Below, in pieces: positions 49,101 through 61,100 of a DNA stretch of 64,000 nt (its first letter is position 1; the number at the start of each line of letters is the position of its first letter). Origin of the DNA: Nelumbo lutea (lineage: Eukaryota > Streptophyta > Magnoliopsida > Proteales > Nelumbonaceae). Where the stretch lies: assembly GCA_022828595.1 (NCBI GenBank), contig JAKGHH010000001.1, forward strand, positions 209,002,348 through 209,066,347, read 5' to 3'. The notes beneath the pieces were generated by a model. That model was given only the letters and a program-made list of their open reading frames with translations. It was not told where the DNA came from and searched no databases. The position numbers were made by a program, and so were the translations under genes.

Positions 49101-52100
49101 AGACAAAGGAAAAGGAAAGTCCTATTTAAGCAATGTATTGCAGCTATAAGTTAATAAAATAAAATACTAATTCTCAGCATGCACAATCCCTCAGCATTAA
49201 ACAGAACAGAATGGCGAAACAAGATTCATGCAGTCAACTCCAATATAGTTGGGATAAGGTTTAGATTATGATGCTTATGGTGATGCAAGCCCTAGACTTT
49301 GCATGGTAATCTACCACTCCAGTTGCTCCCCTAGAATGAAGGGATCAAATGTCAATAATGAAGTAGCAAAGCAGGACAATCCCCAAGCCCTTGAACTCAG
49401 AAAATTACCTGACCAAACAACCCTGGTGGCATCGCAATAAGCACAAGGGAAAGACTTTTTTTTATCAATAACAGTAAAACTTTATTAATGATGTGAAAAT
49501 TTGTGAAGATTTATATACAACAGGGGAGGTAAAAAGACTTAAGTCCCCCACAACAGAATACAAAGACAGATGTTCAAAAATTAGCCCAGAATATAGCCAA
49601 GCACAAGGGAAAGATCCTCAACTCAGCAATGTCGCTTGTAGTGAGAGTGGTTAATTTAGCAAAGGATGCCATAGTTATCAAGACATTGCCTATGTGGGCA
49701 AGGCACCCATGGAGGGTTGCCTTGCCTAGGCACCTAGGTAACAAGGTACCCCCTGTAGCATAGCCTTTCCTTGGTGCCTTGAAAACTATTAACATGACTG
49801 CTTTGCTAAGATATGGCCTTGGCACTAAAAACACTCAATTACTTGTGGAGCAAATTTCACAAAAATTTTCCTGTCATTCCAATTGAGAACAAAAATTAAC
49901 TGAATTGTAAATATTATTGTTTTGGCTGTAAAGTATTGGGAACAAGGCTTTTAGAAACAGCCCAACATCATTTCCTGTCCTATTTCTAAGTAATGTCATT
50001 TCCTGTTTTTTTTTTTCTGATAATTAATGTCATTTCCTGTTATTGAACAATAACCCATATTAACAAACATGGAAATTCCGTTTCTATTTTCAAAACTACT
50101 GAAAATGGAAACAATCTGCATCCCAAGCATATATTGTGGGTTGTACCTATGATATTTAAACAGTTTAGTCTACGCCGGACATGAATATACAAGTTACAAC
50201 CTTCTGTATTAGTATAACAATGCTCTAACCGATTGAACAAATTGAGCTAACAGATTTTCTGAAATATTTTATTTCCTTCAGAATTTAGACTTGCATATTC
50301 TTGTATATTAATTTTTTTTATTTTTTTAATTGTGGGCATCTCACTTCATCTTGGTGTATGCCTCACCTTGCACCTCAGGTTCCCATTGCACTTGTTACAT
50401 GTCTCAACTTTTTTTTTTGAAAAAAGGTAGCGTATGTACATTGTATTAAATGAAAAATCAAAAGTATACATGTATGCTCCCATGTACAAATAATTTCTCT
50501 ACATTTTACACAATTAAGAAGCCCCTGCCATATTCAAAAAGGGGATAAGAACTGCAAGATGCCAACCAGCTGGTTGGTAAGGTCTCCTGCACCGCGGAGA
50601 CTTGGGATCGAATCCCGCCTGCACCTGGGTTGGAGAGTTTGTGGCTTACGGGTTGGGGGATGGGCTACACCCCCCCTCTTGTGTAGCCCTTCAAAATATA
50701 TAAAAAAAATGGGATGAGAAGTCATGTCCACTAAAACATGTTAAGAGTAGATAGCATGCTTTGCCTCAAACAGACATCCCTTGAATTTGCCAACCAGCTA
50801 ACAAAGCCTTCACCGATGCAGGAAAACATTCATAGACAGCGATAGCTTTACAGAAGTGCTGCCAAACTTTACAAGAGAATTTGGCAAACAGGAACAGATG
50901 ATTTGATGATTCAAATCTCCCCATTACAAAGTAAGCACTCACGATCTGGAAAATTTGCTCCCTTTCTATCGAGAATCTCCTTGGTTAAATACCCTTCTGA
51001 CACTATCACCCATGTAAAAAATTTAACCTTTGATCAAAGTTAAATATCCAGACCCAATGCAACTCCATCATGCATTTATGGTAGGCTGGCACTCCACTTG
51101 AAGGTTTTATAAGTTATAATCAAAGAACATCCTTTGATTAAACTCTATCTTTATCTCTTTTTTTATCAATAACCGAAATTTCCATTAAAACAGGTACATT
51201 AAGGCATGTACAATAGCTAAGCTGTGAGAGATAACCCCTCTTATCTCTCCCCTCTTACAATTACTTCAGAAAACTTTAATTACAGTTGAGTCCAAAAGTG
51301 TTGAGATATACCTGGCCCTTGTCAAGCAAGAGTGTCAGCAAATGAATTTGCACTTCTCTTTACCCACTGTACTCTCACTTTCATATCTTGTATTAACCCT
51401 TCAATCTTTTTCTTTCCATTATTATACACCCAGTGACTCTGTTCTTTATCTTGCAGCCAGTTCACTACCAGTTTTGAATATCCCTCTATTATCAACTTCT
51501 TATAATTGATAGAAACTGCTCTTTGTATTCCTTCCACCACTGACAATATTTCAGCCCGTAGAGAATCTCCTTCGCCAATTGGTCCTGAGTATAGAGCTAC
51601 CACTTTCCCAATTTCATCCCAGAAAACACATATTCCAGAAACACCTGGGTTACCCAAATAGCTCCCATCAAAATTAAATTTGATAAAACCTCTCTGTAGG
51701 GGTCCAGCTAGCTGTAGTGAGTGCTTTAGCAGGAGTTGAATCAGCCACCACTTTCCAAATGAGCATGATGTCATCTACTGAGAATGAGGAGAAGAGATCC
51801 ATGGTCTTCAACCAATGAGCCACTTTGATCATGATGTTATCAATAAATATCAGTTTTGCTTCTTTCTCTCTGAAAATACTCTAAGATTCCTTTCCTTTCG
51901 ATAGTACCCTGCACATGGAAGCTCTTATGCATCTCCAAAACATCCTACCACTCTTCTTTGGCAAACTGAAAACGGTAGGAACAAAAAGCCCTTGCACATT
52001 AGCTGGGGGGGCATGGCAGCTCTTATGCATCTCCACAACATCCTACCACGCTTCTTTGGCAAGCTGAAAACGGTAGGAACAAAAAGTTCTTGCACATTAG

Positions 52101-55100
52101 CCAGGGGAGTCCACCTGCACCCAAACAAGTGCAAATTCGTGCTAACTTCAACCTTTTTCTTCCACCAAACTCGTGCCCAGTTATTTATTTGCAAAAGTAA
52201 CTTGATAAAAAGGGCTGCCCATGCCCTCTTCAACCTCTTCTCCATTTATTGTTGCCTCACTCTCCTCTCTTGCACAACATACCAACTTATATCATCTTTA
52301 GAATACTCAAAGGATGGTTGAGTTCAAAGCTTTCAAGGTGCCAAGGAGGGGGGGGGGTGCCTTGTTGCCTAGGTGACGGATTTATTAAAGTAAAAAACAT
52401 ATACCCTATGGTGGTTCCCAGGGTATCATAACCATATTTCCTTAATAATTATTCATAATTTCCATAAGAAAAGTATAAACTTCAAGTTTAAGTATAGAAA
52501 ATCAGCATTTTTAAGTTTTTCCTTACTTATTGGTTCAGGTTTTGAAGTCTTTGAGGTTTCAATACAGCACTTATAAATGTTTGTGTTGATTAAACCCTAA
52601 CAAATAAGAAAAAAAATTAGCATATAAACACACAAAACGCATATTCTAGTTTAATAATGTCTATTTTATAAATATAATCTCAAAAAGTCAAGAATATAAA
52701 AATATTTCATAATACAATACAAAACTGCATGGCAATTAGGCGAGGTGAGCTTCCAAGGGCGCTTTGTCACCTAGGTGTTGCCTTGGCAACTATGGTTGAG
52801 TTCTATATTTTATAATTTGTTTGTAACCTTCTATCTAAGCTCTCTTACCAATGTCCTCAGAGCAATGTTGTCAAAATCTTACGATTTACGATACATTCAT
52901 GATTTGAATAATGAATCCCAAGGGTTTCGATTCAAATCTTATGTCTGAATCCTTTTCTGCAAAAATCTTACTATTTTTGTTTGAATCCTACGATTTGATT
53001 CATAAATCTTACGATTTTTACAATTCACTACAATTCAAATAAATTAAATTAAGAATTTGTTCTCTACTTTGTTTTTTGTGTATGTTTAGTTTTGTCAGGG
53101 GAGACTTTTTAAAGCCCTTACTAGAAAATGATTTATTTACATTATTCAATACTAGAAATTGAGTTTATTGTGTATCAAACGTAAGTTAAAGGGCCACTCT
53201 ATACAGATTTATTTGATTTTCAAGTCAAACTTGATTATATCATCATAGGCTTCTATTGTATAAGTAGCAAATTCTATTGTTTTAAGTACATATATGGTAG
53301 ATATAGATTAAAAATAGGGTAAAGTCACTTTTCTATATATATTTAGCCTTTTAATATATATCTATTTTTTTTTTTGAGTTTATAAAAAAATAGAAATAAT
53401 CTTACGATTGACAATATGATTCACAATTCAACTTTCTCTACGATTACGATTTTGAAAACATTGCCTCATAGACCATGACAATTTCTGTTAAGATAAATCA
53501 AGATGATCATATACCAATTGCAGCTACCAGCTCCAAATCCAAATATCAGAACTTGCTTCTTTCATATTCTCCACAACCACATAAATATGTGCAGCTCTAT
53601 CATCCATTTAATAATCCCAGTAACAACTTATCTTGCAATTCAAGCAGCCACTCCTAAGAATAATCATAAATACTAAAATGATGAATGTCCTTGAGCATTC
53701 TTCTCTTATAAAAACATTAAAAAAACTCCATGACAAACTGAAATCTTCCATTCTCAGATCCACCATAGATGTAAACATTTATCTTCTGCTACTGAATTAT
53801 TTCTTTAAACCAGTACTTGATGTACGTAACGAACTATTGATTACAAAAAACCCATGACTTACATTAGACTTGGACCAAACAAATCTTCCAAGTACACCCC
53901 CCCATTCTCCTTGATCCAAGGATGAGATCCCTTTTCTATCATCTTTATCTAGGCATTAGCTTCAATAGCTATCATCTTCCTCTCAATCTACAATTTTAAA
54001 CATAAATTTTACAATCAAGGCATACATATTTTCATACTCCACTTTTGTGACTTGTCTGTGTTGCAGTTGCTGCAGAGGGCTGAGGTATTAGCAGCTCTGG
54101 AAGGGGTACAAAGGTCTAAAGATCTAAATGCCAATAGACTGAATATAAAAGGAGACTCTGAGACTGTAGTGAGGTGGTTAAAAGAAGACAACTCTAGGCT
54201 GGAACTACAGCAATGAATAGAGGAAATTTAAATGGCTGACTAAAGATATTGAAGTTCTATGCACATGGGTACAGAGAAATTGAAATTCATTTGCAGATGG
54301 ATTAGCTAGGCAAAGGGTGAATAGAAATTCTGTTTTTTGGGCTCAGATGTAATTGTTCTTTTTCATTTTGGGTGTATGTCAGCATATTTGGGGAGTTAAG
54401 ATATTTTAGCTCCCCTCCTCTGTAAGCTTATTCTACTTTAATAAAATCAACTGTAATTGATAAAAAAAAAAACAAGGGAGAGAGTAACTTGGTTGTGTGT
54501 GTCATGCATTAAACTTAATAAAGTTCCAATACTTACAATAAATATAAATTTAGTATCAGAACACCCTGCTACACACATGCAGCCACACCAACCAATAAAA
54601 AAAATGCATATAATAGCCACAAAACAGAAGATAGATATTAATTATCTAAAAAAACATAGGATAAATAAATAAATGAAACACAGATTACCGTTCTTGTACT
54701 GTATGCCCAGGAGTTCTGCCAGACCATTTGCCTTTCTCCCTTCTCATTTTCAAAGTTTATTTCAAACATTTTTGCAAAATTTTGACCCAAACAATGAGAG
54801 GTAGCACCTTGGATACCACGACCAGTATTTGGAATAAATGCCTGAAAAAAATAAAAAATAGAGTACAAAAATAAAGAAATGATTACAGTACTTTATAATT
54901 AGATCATTAGTTCTTCTGGACATCATGTACAGACTAAAGACAATAAACTATACATAAACATATTAAATACCTCAACACTTGTTGTGTAGAGCCCACCAGC
55001 AAACTTCTCAAGCTCACTCTTTTTGCCCTTTATAACAGGAATTGCCAGAAATTCTTCATATATCCTTCTGTACAACTCCAAAATCTCAAGAACCTGAAAA

Positions 55101-58100
55101 ACACACAACACATAAGAAGAAAGCACACAAGGGAGAAAATAAAATAGAACATATTCTAATACATGAACATGTACTAAAAAATCCTTGAAAAAGGAAAAAG
55201 GAACAAACAGGATAATATTATTTGGACAGAAAACTATAAATTACAGCTTAGATGAAGTAGCTGTTAATTCATGCATAAAACCAAAATTTCAAAGATGTAT
55301 TTCACACTTTATCATTTCTGTCCAGAAAAAAGACGGGCTTGCCAAAACAGAAAGAAATGGGAAAGGTCCAAACCAAGGTTTAATGTATCGATGCACCTGA
55401 TATGCACAAATAAGCGTATTGGGTGTTTGATACTACAGAACATCATTTTTTTGTTTATTTTCTCAAAATTGGTCAGGGGGGCAGTCTTATGCCTGCCAAC
55501 CCCATGAAAATAGCCAAAATCCCAAGCGCTTTCTATTCAAGTTTTGATGGCTTGCCAATAGGATATGATATGCCTGATATGCGGTGTATCATGCCAATAG
55601 GATATGATACCTTGGTTCAAACTGATCCCATCACTCAGTTTAAACTTTAAACCATCAAAAAGAATCCAACTGCAAGAGTTTTAGTACCAGTAGAAAACTT
55701 ACTCAATTAGCTAGCCAATAAAGCTAACCATGTGCAACTTAGACCTGATCTCATATATCCAAGGTAATTAATAAAAGAATACACATCAATGGCTGAACTA
55801 CTGATCAAGTGGGGCAAGGGGGGAGCAACTTAACTCCACCTGCACCCTTTCGGACCTTCCTTTACACTTTAAACTTGCACTGATAACTCCTCCCTGCTGC
55901 ATTTATTTTTTCTTAGGTAAACAAGACAAATTGTACAATTGGGTCCTTTCCTCAGTTTTAATAAAGCTAAGATCGTTTTTTGGATAGTTAATGCATGTAA
56001 TTATATTCATAATCAAATGTCTATGTTATCCAAAAAGAGATAGCAAGAACAAGTACAAAGCAGCTTACAGTTATCTACTAGCATAATTACTATTACAAAA
56101 GGATTACAATTCATTCCAGTATTGGCATTCCCAGAATCATGTTTTGCCTCATACCTCCAGTTTTTACAAATGGTCAGCAAGTTCATTAGCAGTCCTTAGA
56201 ATCCACCTGAACAAGCAGTTCAGTTTATTCCCAAAAGCTTGGGCTCCTCCGAAAATGAACCTGAAAGTCCAGGGAACTCTTCATCCAAAACATAACCAAG
56301 AGATAACTATTTGACAGTCCCCTTCCAAAATTAAGTTCCTCCAATCCTTCAATTTCACCAGGTTGAGACCTTGAATACATCATTGTTAGACAGTACATGC
56401 CCTTAGCTCCAATCAGATTGATGTACATAAACCATTATCAATAAATGAATAAAGTATATTATTATTTCATGTTCTTATGGTATGTTTTCTGTGAATTACT
56501 CCTTAAACTGGACACTTATAAGTCTCGTGTTAGTTTAGAATGTTCTCAGTCATTGGACAGACTTGGGGAATTTATCTTGACAAGGTTGACACTAGTATGC
56601 TACCAAACTGGTGGAGCAACTTGTCTCAAATGCTAGGGTTAGTCCCCAAACACAACCAGTGGGTGTTTACAAGAAACACTAAACTTAGACCAATTTCCAG
56701 TTATGCCCTAGAGCCTAGAACTTAGAGATATATGAGCAAAACTGAAAAGTTGCACTTTAACTCCAAACTTCATTATGACATTGCACTGGGTAATGGACTG
56801 AACAGTCTTTGATGTGCAAATCAATGAGATCCATCAAAGGTCAAATACCTGAGCATGTTGGGGGAGTTTGGGAAATTACCCAAGTGGGTGATCATAGTGA
56901 TAAGATCAACCCTTTAATCAAACAAAATGAATATTAGGCTTTACACTCTCTATGATGGAAACCTAAACTATTGGTAGTGGATTTCAACTGTATTTGAAAT
57001 TTGATTTGCAAAATATATTTATATGTTATATTACTATTTTATGAAAAAAGTTTGCAAAAAGTTTTTATTCCGGGATCCATCCGAGATTACACGGTTGATT
57101 ACCTGATGGGATTTATATTACATAAGTCCATTATCCTTGTGTCTTCATAGAGTGGTTGAATCCAATGATCATTTAAGTGTAAATGTTGGGCACAAATTGA
57201 GCCCAAGCTGATTGGGTTAGAGGGTCACTACCCTGAGTAATGAATTCGACCTAACCTCTTCTAGAGGTAGAGCCAAACCCTTATCGACTTGTGTGAGACC
57301 TATGGGTCCCACACCATACAATATTCAGGCCCAAAGTGGCCATGCAACACCTTGAGATGTGAACCATTAGAGAAAATGGGCTTAAGGGCCCATTACCAAT
57401 ATGATTAGTTAAGTGATCACATGGCAACTTTGTCATGTGACTTGGGTTGAAAATGGGCATGAATCTGGGTATGGAGCACCTATCCTCTTAAGAAGATGAT
57501 GCTTATCAATTAAAGATAAACTCCTTATACAATATAATTTGGATCAACTTCTAATTAGATTAGGAGAATGCCCCATATAAAGGAGAAAGAGGAGAGAGTC
57601 CAATTGAACCCAGTGATTTAAAAGGCGCGTCTAGGCACATTTTAGGGTAGGCACCTCGCCCAGGTCCAAGGCACAGCCCACTCTTGAAAATTTGCCGCCT
57701 TTTCCTTTTTTTTGAGTCTGGCGGCTGAGCCGGGGGCGGCCAGCCCAAACAAGTCCATGTTCAAGAATCCCCTATTTAGTAATGTTGTCCATTCATTCAT
57801 CCTAATAAAATATCTTCTTAAAAGCAATTAAAACTATAAAATTATTATCTTTTGTGTGAAAACTTAGAATTTAAGAGCTTAACATGGACTTGTTTGGGTT
57901 TGCCTCGAGGGGTGTGGCACAAAGGTGGCTCGTAGAATTAGGAATGTAACGTCACATTAGCTACTTGATGCAATTGAGAAAAAAAGGAGAGAGATTGTGG
58001 GTTTTATATGCTTGAAAATGTTTTATATGTTTGATTTCATTTTTAAATTCTAATTTGAATATGCCTTACATATTTTATTTATGTATTTTAATTTTAGATA

Positions 58101-61100
58101 ATTGGTTTTTTAAAACATTTATTTTAAAACTGAAGTTTATATTTTTACTAATATTATGTTTTGAATTTTTTTATTTATTTTTGAATTTTTATCTTCTTTT
58201 TTTTTTAATTGTGTGCCTCGCCTTGCGCTTTTAAAACACTGATTGAACCAATTCTCTCCACTCTCTTGCTCTCTTCTCTTCTCCCTTGTCTCCAAGAAAC
58301 CCTAATTCAACCTAGCCTTGATAAGGGCTGATTTTTATCAGTCCTCCATTGGATCTTGCAAGAAATACATCAGGGTACATCAGGTTCACATACCCTTTTT
58401 GATCCAAGCAAGTTGGAGACCGGTTTTTGTCAAAACAGTGTTCTTGAATCGGTTTCACATAGACACTACATCATCATCAGTGGGAGGCTGATTTTGGGAT
58501 TGATAATGGATGTGAACTACCACTCTGGGAGCTACACATTGTGGTCTCCGTATCAGATACGATTAGTTTTAATTTGGGTTTTAAATATGGTCTAATTCTG
58601 TGCAAGATAAATCCCGAAATTTTAGATTTCAAAATCACTGGGAAATCGGTCCTCAGGTTGGGTTAGAAAATTTCTGAAAATTCGGCCAGCAACTAAACCT
58701 GGTTCGGCCATGTCAAATCTGATTTCTACCCTTCCAACAATCCTTCAATTTGCTCATAGTGAATTACCATATCCTGCTACTCCCCCATTAATAAAGTTAT
58801 GAATTAACATTGCTCTTAAAAAAGACAACCATTCCAACCAAATTTGTTTCATATCATCACAAAACACAAATACCACAAGGTCCCCATCATTCCATGAATG
58901 CTTTAATTTCGAATCTTTTTTTATTTAATTTTTTTATGAAATGATTGTTTTGGTGTGTTGATGATTTTTTTTGGTATTTAAAACAACATATTAATAACTC
59001 ACAAAGGCATGTGGTAATAGCGAGACTCGAATCTGCATATCAGTCGGGACTACCCAGCTAATGTACCAACTGGCTACCACTCAGATACTCATCCATTTCA
59101 ATATCCTCGTCTGAGCTATATTCATTCTACAACCATGTCTTTCCTTGTGGCTGGACACAGCATGTCCTATAGACAATTTCACTTTCAATTTGATTGCTTG
59201 CATCAGACACAATGCACTTGAAGCACATCTTTGTTTCATCAACCCACTCTAGATCAATCAGCCACATGCACTGCCATCTCTTGATTACTAAGTAAATAAT
59301 CTTAAAGAGCAGTCGTGCATCTTACAGCTGAAAATGTGTTCCCATGGAAGAGAATAAAACTAGAGTTTTATTTACGATTTAGATCTAGAAGTTGGGGGAT
59401 TACAAAAATTTGATAGTTGGATGAAATTGAGGATACCAGGGACAGGCTGATACGCAGAGTTTTAGGAAGGACCGTTGATTGGTTGTTAAGTAAAAATCAA
59501 GGATAACAGGTTAACCCATCAAGTGAGAGAGAGGAGGGGATGAAAAGAAAGGAAATGGCAAAATTCAGGATCCTCATAACAAATACAATACAAGTTCTGA
59601 ACTTGGAGCAAACACAAGTTAACATAAAAGAGTTGACCTCAATTCTAAACAAACACATGTATTAAAGAGATGCAAGAAATAAACTATCGAACAAATTCAT
59701 ACCTCTGCATCAGCCTCATCCTTGGTCGCAAAAGCTGTATGTCCTTCTTGCCAAAGAAATTCGCGACTCCTACAATGGTGAAGCATGGCATGTATATCTT
59801 AGATAATGCAAGGGCAAAATGGTCCAACCAAGTCTTTGTCATTTCTAGTAAAAAAATGAGTGTTCTTTCATTTAAAAGTCGGAAGTCCATCACGTAATGC
59901 AAAATATAAATATAATGCCAAAGGTAGACACCATGCAGATCTAACTAGATTGAGAAAGCTAATCTTCCTTTCTAGTTACTGAAGATGGTTTGATAATGAA
60001 AATTCCTCAGAAGGTAAGCAACCAAACTAACCTTTAAACAGACAAGAGATGCATCCAAAACATATATTTAAGGTTCAAGTTCAGAATCTAACATGCATAC
60101 AGTTCCACTCTCAATTCTTAGTGGTTGCTGATCCAAAAAAAATACAGTTCCACCCTCAACGAATCCACCCAAAAATGATATACAAAGCATCTGGAGATTA
60201 GATTAGTATGCTTACTTTTCAATATTTACTTACACAATATACTTTTGTTGCACCTTGCATGTAGATGGTGTAACAATAAATAAAAGAACAAGTTAATGCT
60301 TAATCATAAATTAATGCTAACAACACAAAATGGGCAGCCCAATGCATAAGACTCCAGCCAATGCAGTCTGGGGAGGGACAGATGTATGCAGCTTTACTCC
60401 TGCTGATTCACAGAGAGGCTTTTACCAAGATTTGAACCCTGGCCACCCAGGTTGCAATGGAGCAACTCAACCATTGCACCAAGGCCCACCCTCTAACAAA
60501 CTAATCAAGTACTATAAATTTACAATTCATTCCCCAAGACTTAGCCACTCGAATCAATATTCCATTCTCAAGTTTTAGCCAAAAATGTAACATTCTATAA
60601 TCATCTATCACAAACTGGGCATGGAGACAAGTCCCAAGGCATGCTGTGTCATAATTCATGTCCACGTATATGGATTCCCAAACAATTTGGGCCTTGAGAT
60701 TGTCCAAGTAATAGCATAAGAAAGGGAAAACCAGACACAAAACACCAGTCCTGGACCTCATGGTGAAGTTAAAGAACAAAATAGCCAGACTATATAGTCC
60801 AATCAAAGGCAAGTATTGATCCGAACATCTTAAAACTTATAAAGGGACCATCACAACACCACCACGCACCTAGCTATAGTTGAAGATATTTTAAACCAGC
60901 TCATCAAGGGTTCAAGTAGTGGTATTAGCTTACAAAGAACTTATTAAGGGGCATCTGCATCTCATCAACAGCATTAGTGGAAAAGAAGAGCAACAAAAAT
61001 TAAGAGATCCAGAAAGAAATACCTTATGAATGGGGTAGGATGGCTGAACTCCCATCTAACAACATTGCACCACTGATTAAGCTTTAGAGGCAAGTCACGG

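Noticed and set aside
50560..50630. tRNA-like sequence with a B-box
   Set aside because: No cloverleaf with acceptor stem; A-rich tail and target duplication show a SINE, not a tRNA gene. The same holds for 58950-59095 and 60317-60499.
51322..51774. Long RNase H frame as a host gene
   Set aside because: Has LINE RNase H motifs, a poly(A) tail end and a mutated catalytic Asp; a transposon remnant.
56379..58743. Target duplication for LTR copy 3 (CAATCCTTCAATTT on both sides, at about 56342 and 58738)
   Set aside because: It does not abut the LTR ends and is too long for an LTR element; probably chance or an older repeat.
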